From: Sphingobacteriales bacterium
Lineage (GTDB): Bacteria > Bacteroidota > Bacteroidia > Chitinophagales > JADIYW01
Length of the DNA: 64,000 nucleotides
Assembly: GCA_016721245.1 (NCBI GenBank)
Contig: JADKIQ010000005.1
Location: 303,512-367,511, forward strand
Direction of reading: 5' to 3'
The notes under the pieces were generated by a model that saw nothing but the letters and a program-made list of their open reading frames with translations, had not been told where the DNA came from and did not search any database. The position numbers were made by a program, and so were the translations under genes. This document shows positions 1-9,525 of this stretch, one piece after another (the first letter of the stretch is position 1; every line of letters starts with the position of its first letter).

Positions 1-530
1 TGAAAGGAATGGATATTCATCAGTATGATTTTGAAGGAAGATTGATTCGTCTGGACATCGGCGATATTACCATCATTAACAGCTACTTTCCTTCAGGTAC
101 CAGCGGTGAAGAGCGCCAGGGTGTGAAAATGAATTACCTGAGCGATTTTTTTAAGTACATTCATAATTTAAAAAAAGAAAGACCAAAAATCATCATTGCC
201 GGAGATTACAATATCTGCCATCAGGCAATTGATATTCATGATCCGGTTGGGAATAAGAAAAGTTCCGGATTTTTACCGGAAGAACGCGAATGGATGAGCC
301 AGTATTTTGACAGCGGTTTTATTGATACGTTCAGGTATTTTCATCCGGAAGAAAAACACCAGTATTCATGGTGGAGCCAACGCGCCAATGCCCGCAACAA
401 TAACAAAGGCTGGCGCATCGACTATCATGCCGCAACAAAAGAACTGGAGCCGCAGCTGCTGGATGCCAAAATTTTCATGGAAGTAAAACATTCAGATCAT
501 TGTCCGATTTATTTGAAGATTAAAGTGTAA
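1..530 (+). CDS. xth: Exodeoxyribonuclease III, C-terminal part (cut by window start)
   Basis: AP endonuclease / 3'-5' exonuclease of base excision repair, EEP (endonuclease-exonuclease-phosphatase) fold. The reading frame is open to base 1, so the ATG at 9 is internal (a Lys-Gly pair precedes it) and roughly the first third of a ~260-residue protein is missing. Visible active-site blocks are AGDYNI (catalytic Asp and Asn), a WRIDY block and the terminal SDHCPI motif with the catalytic Asp-His pair. The WWSQRANAR stretch matches the DNA-binding loop of this family. Family assignment is secure; the intact N-terminus lies outside the window. Confidence 0.93.
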   Translation, partial: KGMDIHQYDFEGRLIRLDIGDITIINSYFPSGTSGEERQGVKMNYLSDFFKYIHNLKKERPKIIIAGDYNICHQAIDIHDPVGNKKSSGFLPEEREWMSQYFDSGFIDTFRYFHPEEKHQYSWWSQRANARNNNKGWRIDYHAATKELEPQLLDAKIFMEVKHSDHCPIYLKIKV

Positions 531-564
531 CCTATATTTCGTATTTTCGTGTATAATTTTCAGC

Positions 565-2295
565 ATGCAAAAAATCTTCTACATTTTAATTGCAATATTG
601 CTTGTTTCCTGCGCCGGCGAACAAAAACGCGAGTTTAAATTGCGACCCGCAAAAGGCGGCAGGTATTATGGCGGCACCTTCCGAACCAATGAAGAAGAAT
701 ATTTCAAATCGCTCTATCCTTTAAACATCACCGAAGTGGTGGCACACCGTATCTGCGACCAGATATTTGACGGGCTCGTCACTTTTGACGACAGCACATT
801 GGCAGTTATACCAGGGCTGGCGGAAAAATGGGAAATTGATGCGTCTTCTAAAATTTACACTTTTCATCTACGAAAAGGTGTTTTCTTTCATGATGACCCT
901 TGTTTTCCGAACGGCAAAGGCCGCGAGCTGAAAGCGCAGGATGTAAAATATTGTTTCGACAGATTGTGCTACCACAACCCGGCTGACAATCAGGGTTTCT
1001 GGATTTTTAAAGGCGTGGTGAAAGGTGCTTCGGAATACGATTCCCTGACGGCAAATAAAATCATTCCGGATAGCGGCGTAAGCGGCGTAAGAGTGATTGA
1101 CGACTATACGGTAGCCGTGGAATTAGAAAAACCCTATGCTGTATTTTTAGCACGTCTCGCTCTCATTTTCGGGAAAATATACCCGCATGAAGCGGTGGAA
1201 AAATATGGCAGCGACATACGAATGCACCCGGTGGGAACAGGACCGTTTTACATGAAAGTCAACAAAGACAATCAGGTTACTTTTCTGGCAAGAAATTCAA
1301 ATTACTGGCAGAAAGATTCGTTTGGGAATCAGTTGCCGTATCTCGACGCCCTACGCATATCTTTTATCAAAGAAAAGAAAAATGAATTACTGGAGTTTTC
1401 CAAAGGTAACAGTGATTTGGTATATCGTTTCCCTTTAGAAATGATTGACGAAATTGTGGATTATAAACATCAACTGAAGCCGGCTTACAAAGGATTTCAG
1501 CTACAATTTATGCCGCAAATTTCCATACAATATTACGGCTTCCAGCATCAGGGAAAAATCTTTAACAATGTGAATGTCAGAAAAGCATTTTGTTATGCTA
1601 TCGACCGTCAGAAACTATGCGACTTTACACTGAAAGGCACCGGATTTCCTGCTATTTACGGCTCGGTACCTCCGGGCACGGGAACCTTCGATTCCAAAAC
1701 GGTGAAAGGTTATAATTTTGACCCTTCAAAAGCACAAGAGTATATGGCAAAAGCAGGATTTCCAAAAGGAAAAGGATTTCCAAAAGTGACACTGGAATTA
1801 AACTCGGGTGGTTCGCGTAACTCGCAGGTGGCAGAAGCGCTGAAAAAGATGATTGAAGAAACGCTCGGTATCGAGTTGGATTTACTGGTAGTTCCGTGGG
1901 CACAGCATACGGAAGCAGTGGAAACGGCAAAGATAGATTTTTACCGTTTGGGCTGGCAGGCAGATTATCCCGATGCGGAAAATTTCCTGAATTTGTTTCA
2001 CAGCAAGTATGTACCGGACGACATTACCCAAAAAACGTATATCAATTCTTTCCGCTACAAAAGCAAAACTTTTGATGCCTATTTTGATGAAGCGGTGGCC
2101 ACCATTGACGAAGCGAAAAGAAATGCATTGTATACCAAAGCCGACCAGCAAATGATTGACGATGCGGTAGTGCTTCCAATTTATTATGATGTAGATTATC
2201 GTTTGGTGCAGCCAAACGTGCGCAACTGTCCGCAAAATGCGATGGAACAACGTGATTTTTCCGAAGTGTATTTCGTGCCGATAAAAGGAAAATAA
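565..2295 (+). CDS. ABC transporter substrate-binding lipoprotein (SBP_bac_5, peptide/opine type)
   Basis: Periplasmic solute-binding protein of the DppA/OppA family, 576 residues. It starts with a lipoprotein signal peptide and lipobox (LLVSC, Cys at about residue 16), so it should be lipid-anchored. Family blocks include YTFHLRKGVFFHDD near residue 95, a domain with KAQDVKYCFDRL, and the C-terminal VVLPIYYDVDYR segment. The expected substrate is an oligopeptide, but this cannot be read from sequence. No permease or ATPase gene lies beside it; neighbours are xth and a DUF4175-like gene, so it is an orphan binding protein here. The start at 565 is a good ATG directly followed by the signal peptide. 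Confidence 0.9.
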   Translation: MQKIFYILIAILLVSCAGEQKREFKLRPAKGGRYYGGTFRTNEEEYFKSLYPLNITEVVAHRICDQIFDGLVTFDDSTLAVIPGLAEKWEIDASSKIYTFHLRKGVFFHDDPCFPNGKGRELKAQDVKYCFDRLCYHNPADNQGFWIFKGVVKGASEYDSLTANKIIPDSGVSGVRVIDDYTVAVELEKPYAVFLARLALIFGKIYPHEAVEKYGSDIRMHPVGTGPFYMKVNKDNQVTFLARNSNYWQKDSFGNQLPYLDALRISFIKEKKNELLEFSKGNSDLVYRFPLEMIDEIVDYKHQLKPAYKGFQLQFMPQISIQYYGFQHQGKIFNNVNVRKAFCYAIDRQKLCDFTLKGTGFPAIYGSVPPGTGTFDSKTVKGYNFDPSKAQEYMAKAGFPKGKGFPKVTLELNSGGSRNSQVAEALKKMIEETLGIELDLLVVPWAQHTEAVETAKIDFYRLGWQADYPDAENFLNLFHSKYVPDDITQKTYINSFRYKSKTFDAYFDEAVATIDEAKRNALYTKADQQMIDDAVVLPIYYDVDYRLVQPNVRNCPQNAMEQRDFSEVYFVPIKGK

Positions 2296-2370
2296 AAAAC
2301 CATTTTTTAGAATAAAATAACAAAAATTCACAGTGAATAGACCAACTATTCTCTATATTTATTTTTTACA

Positions 2371-5300
2371 ATGAATACCAACTACGAATTGCTCATCCAA
2401 AAACTCGACGCGTTTATCAGGAAGTTTTACCTGAATAAATTGCTGCGCGGCAGTTTGTTGTTTGTAGGCTTGTTGTTTGGATTTTATCTGTTCATTTCCC
2501 TGTTTGAATATCAGCTTTATTTTTCTTCTGCTGTACGTAAATTCTTATTGGTGGGTTTTATCGGTACATCTGCAACCGCTTTTGTGTTTTTGGTAGCACA
2601 ACCATTGGTTCATTATTTAAAACTCGGCAAACAAATTTCGCACGAGCAAGCAGCAACCATTATCGGCAAACATTTTTCAGATGTAAAAGATAAACTGCTG
2701 AATATTTTACAACTAAAGCAGCAATCTCAAAATGCTTTCAATAAAGAGTTGATTGAAGCGAGTATTAACCAAAAAACGGAAGCAATCAAACTGGTGCCGT
2801 TTTCCAATGCTATTAATCTGAACGAAAACAGAAAATATCTGAAATATGCCTTGCCGCCCTTATTTGTTCTGTTGTTTCTATTGATTGCGGCACCCAACGT
2901 ACTGAAAGAAAGCAGCACCCGTTTGCTGAACCCCAATAAGACCTTCGCCAAAAAAGCACCTTTTGATTTTGTGCTGGAAAACAAAAACCTGAAAATGCTT
3001 CAGTACGAAGACATTGAAATTAAGTTGTCGGTAAAAGGAAAAACCGTTCCTAACGAAGTCTTCATTAATGAAGACGGCAAGAATTACAAAATGGAAAAAA
3101 CGGCAACGGATAAATTTTCATATCGTTTTACAAATGTACAAAAAGACGTACAGTTTTATTTTTCTGCCGGAGAATTCAACAGCGACGAACATCAGATACG
3201 CGTGCTGAAAAAGCCCATGATTGCTAATTTTGTGACCAATCTGAGTTATCCCGCATATACCGGCAAGAAGAATGAAACGGTAAAAAATACCGGCGATTTA
3301 ATCGTGCCAACAGGAACATCCGTGAACTGGAATTTTGAAACATCCGGAACGGATGAAGTAAAAATTATTATCGACGGACAGGTGTTTTCTTCCGTGAAGA
3401 ACGGGAAAGATAATTTTTCCTTTTCCAAAAAAATCATCAAAGATACTCGTTACACGGTCTTGGTTTCTAACAGTGAAGTAGACAAAGGTGATTCTGTTTC
3501 CTTCACGATTGCAGCCACTCCGGATAATTTTCCAAGCATTAGCGTTGAGCGCATACAAGATTCCATACAGAAAGATTTTGCTATCTTCTTAGGTGCCGTT
3601 TCTGACGATTATGGTTTGTCTCGACTGGAATTTCACTACATCATTAAAGATGAAAAAGGAAGTATCGTGGAAGCCAAAAAACAACAATTGCCTTTGGCTA
3701 GTAAATCTATTTCCGATTTTAATTTCCAGATTGATTTTTCAAAATACAATCTGAAAAGCGGCGATAAAATGGATTACTACTTTGAAGTATTTGATAACGA
3801 CGGCGTCTCCGGTCCAAAATCTACCAAATCACAATCATTTGTGTACGACAAACCGACGGTGAAAGAACTGGAAAAACAGGAATATCAGAATAACGAAGAC
3901 ATTAAAGATGATTTGTCGGCAGCAGCAAAAGATGCGGCTAAGCTCGCTGCACAAATCAAGGAAATGAAAGAAAAAATCCTGAGCAAGAAAACACTTTCCT
4001 GGGAAGACAAAAAACAACTGGAAGACATTCAGAAAAAACATGAAGAGCTTTCCAAAGAACTGCAGGAAATAAAAGATAAATATGACGACAATCTGAAAAA
4101 TCAGGATGAGTTCAAAAAACCGGATGATGAGATTCTTAAAAAGCAGGAAAAACTGCAGGAACTGATGAAAGATATTATGAGCGATGAAATGAAAGATTTG
4201 ATGAAACAAATCGAAGACATCCTGCAAAAAATGGAACAAAAGAACACTTTCGAGAATCTGGACAAAATGGAACTGAGCAATAAAGATTTGAAGTCGGAAC
4301 TGGATAAAATGGAGAAGTTGTTCAAGCAATTGCAACTCGAACAGAAGGCACAGGAAACCATCGATAAATTAAACGAACTTTCAAAAGAGCAGGACAAACT
4401 TGCTCAGGATACAAAAGAAGGAAAACAGCCGCAATCCGAATTGCAAAAAAAACAGGAAGAGCTGAACAAAAAAATGGACGGCGTAAAAGAAGATTTAAAA
4501 CAACTTGAACAGTTCAATAAAGAAAACGAGGAGAAGCTGGATACTAAAGACAATCAGGAGGATGCGCAGGATATCAAACAGGATATGGAAAAAAGCAGCG
4601 ATGAATTAGAACAGCAACAAAACGATAAAGCATCCAAATCTCAAAAATCATCTGCACAAAAAATGCAGAAAATGGCGCAGAAGATGAAATCCGGGCTGGA
4701 TAAAATGCAGCAGGATCAGGCAGCGGAAGATATTAAAATGATTCGTCAGTTACTGGAGAATTTAGTAAAACTTTCCTTCGATCAGGAGCAACTGATGACC
4801 GAGTTGAAGAAAACGGAAACGGAAAGTCCGAAGTACATACAAATCATGCAAAAGCAGTACGACCTGCGCGATGATGCCAAGCTTATCGGAGACAGTTTAC
4901 AGGAACTGGGTAAACGCCAGTTTCAATTGCAGACCTTTATTTCAGATGAGATGTACAAACTCAACCGCGAAATGAAAAAAGCGCTGGAAAATCTGGAAGA
5001 AAGAAATAAACCGGTGACGAACGTAGCACAGCAGTTAGTGATGACTTCCGCGAATAATCTGGCATTGATGCTCAGCGAATCGCTGGATAATATACAGCAG
5101 CAACAGAAGCAGTCAAAACCGGGCAGCGGCTCTTGCAAAAAACCTGGCGGCACGGGCGAAAAACCGTCTATGAGTGAATTGCAGAAAAAGCTCGGCGAAC
5201 AGTTGGGCAAAATGCAGGAAGGCATGAAACAGGGACAAGACCCGAAAAAAATGGGAAAAGACTTTGCTGATGCGGTGCAGAAACAAGCGGCTATTCGAGA

Positions 5301-5682
5301 AGCATTGCGCGAAATGAAAGAAAAAATGAGCCAGGGACAGAAAAAAGGGGATGACGGCAGCGGCGGCATCGACGATATGATCAAGAAAATGGATGACATT
5401 GAAAAGGATTTGGTCACCAAAAAATTATCTTCTGAAACCTTGAAAAGACATAAAGAGATAGAAACCAGGCTCTTAGAGTTTGAGAAAGCACAGCGCGATC
5501 AGGAAGAAGACGACAAACGTCAATCCAAATCCGCTATCGAAATACCAAGAAAATTACCACCCAGTTTGGAAGAATACCTGCAAAAACGCAAGTCGGCCAT
5601 GGAACTTTATCAGACAGTTCCGCCGAATTTAAAGCCATTTTACAAAAATTTAGTAGAAAAATACTTGCGACTTGTTAACTAA
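2371..5682 (+). CDS. Large coiled-coil membrane protein, DUF4175-like
   Basis: An 1103-residue protein of a Bacteroidota-type family (DUF4175-like) with no established function. Three predicted membrane helices sit at about residues 23-45, 55-80 and 157-176. A beta-rich domain follows (about 190-500), then a very long Lys/Glu/Gln-rich coiled-coil region (about 505-1060) with many KMEQK, KQEEL and QKM heptad-like segments and a Gly-rich break around residues 915-930. The architecture suggests a membrane anchor with a long envelope-facing stalk. It lies 96 bp upstream of an RsbW-like ATPase on the same strand, so the two may be co-expressed. The many antisense open frames across it come from its low-complexity codons. 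Confidence 0.85.
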   Translation: MNTNYELLIQKLDAFIRKFYLNKLLRGSLLFVGLLFGFYLFISLFEYQLYFSSAVRKFLLVGFIGTSATAFVFLVAQPLVHYLKLGKQISHEQAATIIGKHFSDVKDKLLNILQLKQQSQNAFNKELIEASINQKTEAIKLVPFSNAINLNENRKYLKYALPPLFVLLFLLIAAPNVLKESSTRLLNPNKTFAKKAPFDFVLENKNLKMLQYEDIEIKLSVKGKTVPNEVFINEDGKNYKMEKTATDKFSYRFTNVQKDVQFYFSAGEFNSDEHQIRVLKKPMIANFVTNLSYPAYTGKKNETVKNTGDLIVPTGTSVNWNFETSGTDEVKIIIDGQVFSSVKNGKDNFSFSKKIIKDTRYTVLVSNSEVDKGDSVSFTIAATPDNFPSISVERIQDSIQKDFAIFLGAVSDDYGLSRLEFHYIIKDEKGSIVEAKKQQLPLASKSISDFNFQIDFSKYNLKSGDKMDYYFEVFDNDGVSGPKSTKSQSFVYDKPTVKELEKQEYQNNEDIKDDLSAAAKDAAKLAAQIKEMKEKILSKKTLSWEDKKQLEDIQKKHEELSKELQEIKDKYDDNLKNQDEFKKPDDEILKKQEKLQELMKDIMSDEMKDLMKQIEDILQKMEQKNTFENLDKMELSNKDLKSELDKMEKLFKQLQLEQKAQETIDKLNELSKEQDKLAQDTKEGKQPQSELQKKQEELNKKMDGVKEDLKQLEQFNKENEEKLDTKDNQEDAQDIKQDMEKSSDELEQQQNDKASKSQKSSAQKMQKMAQKMKSGLDKMQQDQAAEDIKMIRQLLENLVKLSFDQEQLMTELKKTETESPKYIQIMQKQYDLRDDAKLIGDSLQELGKRQFQLQTFISDEMYKLNREMKKALENLEERNKPVTNVAQQLVMTSANNLALMLSESLDNIQQQQKQSKPGSGSCKKPGGTGEKPSMSELQKKLGEQLGKMQEGMKQGQDPKKMGKDFADAVQKQAAIREALREMKEKMSQGQKKGDDGSGGIDDMIKKMDDIEKDLVTKKLSSETLKRHKEIETRLLEFEKAQRDQEEDDKRQSKSAIEIPRKLPPSLEEYLQKRKSAMELYQTVPPNLKPFYKNLVEKYLRLVN

Positions 5683-5784
5683 TTGTTTAAACTTACGTAT
5701 AATATAATGCTTGCAGAAGTTAAGCCGCCATTCTAAAAATCTTTTAACAAAAAACCGCCCTTTTATTACTAAAACAAGTTGCAC

Positions 5785-6189
5785 ATGACTGAGGTAGTTC
5801 GTTTAAAAATTAATTCTCGTTTAGAAAATATAGCCAAAGTAGAATCGATGATAGAAACATTGCGGGTTCAATATGCTATCAACGACGAACAATACGGCAA
5901 TATGTTGCTTGCTTCCGTCGAAGCAGTGACCAATGCTATCGAACATGGTAATAATCTGGATGAACAAAAAATAGTAGATATAGAAGCCTGCAAATGCGAT
6001 GCTTCTTTTAAATTATCTGTCAGAGATCAGGGAAGAGGTTTCAATCCCGACAGACTGCCGGACCCGACTACCCCTGAATTCCGCGAACAGCCCGATGGCC
6101 GCGGTGTTTTCCTGATGCGCAAATTAGCCGACGAAGTATTTTTCCGCGATGGCGGCAGATGCGTGGAAATGCGTTTTTTATTATCGTGA
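5785..6189 (+). CDS. ATP-binding anti-sigma-factor-like protein (RsbW/SpoIIAB family)
   Basis: A 134-residue stand-alone GHKL ATPase domain (HATPase_c_2) of the serine-kinase anti-sigma type. The N-box is EAVTNAIEHGNN, the G1 box DQGRGF, and the G2 box GRGVFLMRKLAD. Members usually phosphorylate an anti-sigma-factor antagonist and control a sigma factor or other partner switch. No STAS antagonist, PP2C phosphatase or sigma gene is next to it. The ATG at 5785 is preferred over a TTG six bases upstream because the family's usual N-terminus begins just after it. It is followed on the same strand by ybeY. Confidence 0.88.
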   Translation: MTEVVRLKINSRLENIAKVESMIETLRVQYAINDEQYGNMLLASVEAVTNAIEHGNNLDEQKIVDIEACKCDASFKLSVRDQGRGFNPDRLPDPTTPEFREQPDGRGVFLMRKLADEVFFRDGGRCVEMRFLLS

Positions 6190-6280
6190 TTGTCTGAACT
6201 ATGATTTTTGTGATTCATTTGATTAAAATGATTTCAAAAAAACTTTGCGTTCTTTGAATATTTGCGTGAAATTTTTTCTC
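6189..6280. repeat. Intergenic dispersed-repeat segments
   Basis: The gap between the RsbW-like gene and ybeY is filled by two segments that look like dispersed intergenic repeats. Bases 6192-6235 hold a TGAACTATGATTTTTGTGATT-like stretch. Bases 6238-6272 hold AACTTTGCGT...TTTGCGTGAAA, which is the reverse complement of the segment at 11648-11678. Similarity between the two copies was read by eye. Confidence 0.55.
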
Positions 6281-6292
6281 ATTTTTACATCC

Positions 6293-6724
6293 ATGTCCAT
6301 TTCTTTTTATTTCGATACCATTTCAAAACCTTCCTTCTTTAAAGCTACTGCCATAAAACCGTGGCTGAAAGCCATTGCAGCCAAAGAAAAATTTGTCATC
6401 AAAGAACTGAATTATATTTTTCTGGATGATGAAAGCTTACTGAAAATTAATATCGAATACCTGAATCACGACACCTATACTGACATCATTACATTTGATA
6501 ATTCGGATGCTTCGACAGGCTCGGCAGGAAAAATAGAAAGCGATATATTTATTTCGCTGGAACGCGTGGAAGCCAATGCAAAAAAATTTAACACCACCTT
6601 TGAAAACGAACTGCACCGGGTGTTGGCACACGGATTACTGCATTTGTGTGGTTACAAAGACAAAACAAAGAAAGATGCTGCATTAATGCGTCAGAAAGAA
6701 GAAGAAAGTTTGGCGATGTTGTAG
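6293..6724 (+). CDS. ybeY: Endoribonuclease YbeY (16S rRNA maturation)
   Basis: Zinc-dependent RNase of the UPF0054 family, acting in 3' maturation of 16S rRNA and ribosome quality control. The metal motif reads HGLLHLCGYKDK; the first two His are present, while the third ligand position (His in most bacteria) is replaced in a GYKDK context, as is usual in Bacteroidota members as far as I know. The upstream domain contains the conserved YTDIITF block. The ATG at 6293 (MSISFYF) gives 143 residues; the longer frame from 6245 runs back into a dispersed repeat and is not credible. Confidence 0.93.
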   Translation: MSISFYFDTISKPSFFKATAIKPWLKAIAAKEKFVIKELNYIFLDDESLLKINIEYLNHDTYTDIITFDNSDASTGSAGKIESDIFISLERVEANAKKFNTTFENELHRVLAHGLLHLCGYKDKTKKDAALMRQKEEESLAML

Positions 6725-6725
6725 G

Positions 6726-6856
6726 CTGTCATTTTGAGCGCAACGAGAAATCTGTTCAACCTAACGTCATTGCGAGCCTAATGCAGCGAAGCACGGCAAT
6801 CTGTTCAAACAAATGTATCTAATTCAAAAGATCTCTCACTTCGTTCGGGATGACAC
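6726..6856. repeat. Composite of three dispersed GTCATxxCGAG-type repeats
   Basis: Three related intergenic elements lie side by side. 6726-6759 reads GTCATTTTGAGCGCAACGAG then AAATCTGTTCAA. 6765-6810 reads GTCATTGCGAG...GCGAAGCACGGCAATCTG. 6827-6856 carries GATCTCTCACTTCG then TTCGGGATGACA in opposite orientation. The same type recurs at 9526-9552. Such short mobile-like repeats are common between genes of Bacteroidota. Confidence 0.75.
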
Positions 6857-6862
6857 TTCGTG

Positions 6863-7081
6863 TCACTTCTCTCTGCTGAACGATGTTTTTTCTATCTCAT
6901 CACTGCTGATATAACCACCGCTTGATTCATCTTTGACAACGGTATCGCGATGCCATTCCTCTACCATCAATTTTTCATCTTCCTTTAGAATAGAAATATT
7001 GAGCTGCTGGATATACTTTTGAAGCATCGCCTGTACTTCCTCCACTTTATCATCAGGTACCGTTATTGTAATTTGTTTCAT
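6863..7081 (-). CDS. Small hypothetical protein
   Basis: A 72-residue protein beginning MKQITITVPDDKVEEVQ. The N-terminal beta strand followed by amphipathic helices resembles small antitoxin-like or regulatory proteins, but no toxin gene is adjacent and no family is recognised. The 3' end lies next to the composite repeat at 6726-6856. The gene is supported by a good ATG and a plausible alpha/beta composition only, so the function is unknown. Confidence 0.55.
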   Translation of the reverse strand: MKQITITVPDDKVEEVQAMLQKYIQQLNISILKEDEKLMVEEWHRDTVVKDESSGGYISSDEIEKTSFSREK

Positions 7082-7134
7082 GTTTTAAAAATAACAAGAA
7101 AAACGGAAATTTTGTTCCTTTGAAATATATAGAT

Positions 7135-7542
7135 TTATTTACTCGCATATGTGGCAGATGATTTACTATAAAATATAGTTGAACCGAATACCAGCCGGTT
7201 TTCCTGTGCTTCATATATAACCGGAACGGGTTTTTCTGCTCCATGTATAATATAAATGGTGCTGTTATTGATCATCCATTTACCTCTGCCTGTAACAATA
7301 TATTTATTTTGTCTGTACTCGAAGGAAATAAAGGTGCCATTGGCATTAAACTGACAATAAACGGTAGTTGCCGTTTTTTGAGTAGCGGAAATCCTTTCCC
7401 AGGTTCCCGTTATACTGTTGTCTATTTTGTTAACTAACAAATTATAACGATTGGTCGTCATGTTTCGGGTTTTAGCCCGGGAAGAACTGAATGTTGTAGT
7501 CAATACGATAATTACTGCTGCAAACCGGAATGTGCTTTTCAT
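7135..7542 (-). CDS. Secreted lipocalin-like hypothetical protein
   Basis: A 135-residue exported protein when started at the ATG at 7542 (MKSTFRFAAVIIVL), which gives a typical signal peptide; the longer frame from 7590 adds 16 non-conserved residues. The mature part has the pattern of lipocalin-like small beta-barrels in this phylum: ITGTWERIS, then a short repeat of strands ending FGSTIFYSK. No ligand or partner can be deduced. It sits alone between two other minus-strand genes. Confidence 0.6.
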   Translation of the reverse strand: MKSTFRFAAVIIVLTTTFSSSRAKTRNMTTNRYNLLVNKIDNSITGTWERISATQKTATTVYCQFNANGTFISFEYRQNKYIVTGRGKWMINNSTIYIIHGAEKPVPVIYEAQENRLVFGSTIFYSKSSATYASK

Positions 7543-7715
7543 GATGTTACTTTTTTTGTTTTTAATAATCTCACCCATTGAGATACACAAAGCACACCAA
7601 TTCCATAAAAAAATAAAAAATAATTTTTGCTTACGCCGGAGCTGTCATCAATAATTTTATGAATGCTGAAAGTTAATGCCAGTACTAAGAATACTCTACA
7701 TATAAAAGAACAGAC
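7543..7715. other. Intergenic gap, nothing recognised
   Basis: AT-rich non-coding gap between two minus-strand genes. It should carry the promoter of the lipocalin-like gene, but no clear TAnnTTTG element, terminator or RNA gene was seen. Confidence 0.4.
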
Positions 7716-9014
7716 TTAATAAAACATGGCCACGCTTAAGCCTTTGGAGGCAGAAGGCCAGTTGTAGGTATGCAAAGTTCTGCCGTTAAAATCATAGGTA
7801 GAAAATCCGTTTGCAGGCAAACTGAAATCCATGCCTTTAAAGGATTGTACTCCTGTGAACAAGGGCACAGAGGTATAATCTGAAACGGAATTCCGGTTGT
7901 TATCAAACATAAAATACGCCAGTGTGTTTAATTCTTTAGCAGCAAACGTGGTATTCACGCAATTATTGCCATTGATGGTTAAATTATCTCTGCCCAGCAA
8001 CACCGTTTTGGAAACACTGAAAAAAATGGAAACGCCCTGTGTGGCCGTAAACGGAATAATGGCATTAAAACCGATATTTAACAAGCTGCCTTGTGGCGGA
8101 AAGGTGCGCAGATAAACCATGTGATTCGAAGTCCTGAACGGCTCGAAATAAAAATGAATCGGACGGTCGCCGGGCTTTCCGGTAGAAACCTGAAATTCAT
8201 AATACGTATTTTTCTTTGCATTGAAATTTTTGTAATACCCTTTTGCATCTGTAAATAAAGTAGCACTCGGTGCCGCCGTCAGTCGTTCAGCATTCGTTGC
8301 GTTTACTTCATAAATTTCAATTCTGTTATTCGCACTCACATTATTTTCTATAAAGCTCACCAATTTGCAGGAAATAACAACATTTTCACTTTCTGGAATA
8401 AGGGTTGCAGGAATCTTTCCGTCATTAAAAAATTTGAACAACTCAATAAACGATTCCTCGCACGATGCAATTTCATTGTGGTCTTTGTTGGGTATTACTA
8501 CGTTTAGTGCATTTGGAATCGTACTCGTATCTTCTACGACATAATCTGTGTTGGTGCGAATATTCAAGGTTGGAACAGCCTGCGATGGAATATTGGATCT
8601 GTCCGGTAAGTAAGGTGCCAGCCACGATAAGCGATTAATATTTTCTGCGTATGCTGTTTTGCTACAGTAATTAAAACTCAAATTTCCACCCAGAGAATGA
8701 CCTACAATATTTACTTTATCATAGCCGGTTTTAGCTTTTACTTCTTTAATAAAATCATCCAGTGGTGTTGTATTTTTCGGTGCATTCTGAAAATCCAGTG
8801 TATTCCAGTCGTAGGTAAATAATTTACTTTCCGGATAGCCGTTTGCTCTGAAATACTGAATTAGTTGGGTGTAAGAATCTCCGCAGCCGTACAAGCCGTG
8901 AACAAACACAATTGGAACATAACTGTCCGTAGCAACTTCCTCTTTTTTGCAGGAAATGATGGTGGAAAGCAATAAGAAAGAAAACAGCAGTTGTTGTAAT
9001 TTTTTCATAGACAA
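7716..9014 (-). CDS. Alpha/beta-hydrolase lipoprotein (lipase-like)
   Basis: A 432-residue lipoprotein: signal peptide and lipobox (TIISC, Cys22), then an alpha/beta-hydrolase domain with the oxyanion-hole motif FVHGLYG (around residue 37) and the nucleophile elbow GHSLGG with Ser107. A later NTDYVV segment and KDHNEIAS supply candidate acid and His residues (around 172 and 197). From about residue 215 onward a second beta-rich domain follows, probably a carbohydrate- or surface-binding module. The likely role is an outer-membrane or periplasmic esterase/lipase; the substrate is unknown. The second Met (residue 3) is an equally good start. Confidence 0.82.
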   Translation of the reverse strand: MSMKKLQQLLFSFLLLSTIISCKKEEVATDSYVPIVFVHGLYGCGDSYTQLIQYFRANGYPESKLFTYDWNTLDFQNAPKNTTPLDDFIKEVKAKTGYDKVNIVGHSLGGNLSFNYCSKTAYAENINRLSWLAPYLPDRSNIPSQAVPTLNIRTNTDYVVEDTSTIPNALNVVIPNKDHNEIASCEESFIELFKFFNDGKIPATLIPESENVVISCKLVSFIENNVSANNRIEIYEVNATNAERLTAAPSATLFTDAKGYYKNFNAKKNTYYEFQVSTGKPGDRPIHFYFEPFRTSNHMVYLRTFPPQGSLLNIGFNAIIPFTATQGVSIFFSVSKTVLLGRDNLTINGNNCVNTTFAAKELNTLAYFMFDNNRNSVSDYTSVPLFTGVQSFKGMDFSLPANGFSTYDFNGRTLHTYNWPSASKGLSVAMFY

Positions 9015-9138
9015 ATATAGTGATTACACAACAAGCCGATGTGGAAATAGTTTAAAGGTCGTTTCAATATGTGTTGGCAATACTTACCAATTGGCTTTGT
9101 TGAAGATTTTCTGGAAGGTGGTGATGTTCATGGAATTC

Positions 9139-9489
9139 TTATCTGGTTAATGCGACATACACATCAACCACAGTTGCAAAAAGAATCAGGCATATTGCTA
9201 ATATGAAAACAAAATTAGAAATCACTCCAAACCATTTTTTGAATGCTGCTTTTTCTTTTCTTTTAATACTTTTAATTCCATAAATTAACCCTAAAACATT
9301 TAGAACTAATGCTATTAGCATTAACAACAATGTGATTATTGAATGATAATCATTTAATTCCTGAACTCTGATATTAATAAAAACCAATAACGCATACAAA
9401 CTAAAACCTAAAAAGAAATTCCTGAAGGACTTTTTTGCATATTCACCTTTATTATATTCGTATAAATTATCTATAATAGAATCATTCAT
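9139..9489 (-). CDS. Small integral membrane protein, hypothetical
   Basis: A 116-residue protein with three predicted membrane helices (about residues 24-42, 51-73 and 88-112) separated by short basic loops (KSIKRKEK). The N-terminus is charged and cytoplasmic in appearance. It resembles generic DUF4190-like membrane proteins, but the match is too weak to name. It is flanked downstream by the lipase-like gene on the same strand and upstream by a dispersed repeat. Confidence 0.6.
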   Translation of the reverse strand: MNDSIIDNLYEYNKGEYAKKSFRNFFLGFSLYALLVFINIRVQELNDYHSIITLLLMLIALVLNVLGLIYGIKSIKRKEKAAFKKWFGVISNFVFILAICLILFATVVDVYVALTR

Positions 9490-9525
9490 TTATTTAATGT
9501 GCTATAATCATTAATAAATTAACCA

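Noticed and set aside
2..40. Independent gene starting at the ATG at base 9
   Set aside because: The frame is open to the window edge and the protein aligns in mind with the middle of exonuclease III.
3835..5420. Long antisense open frames across the coiled-coil gene
   Set aside because: They are rich in Phe/Leu/Ser runs produced by the complement of Lys/Glu/Gln codons and have no domain or start signals.
6863..7081. Toxin-antitoxin pair
   Set aside because: The small protein looks antitoxin-like but no toxin-sized gene overlaps or adjoins it.
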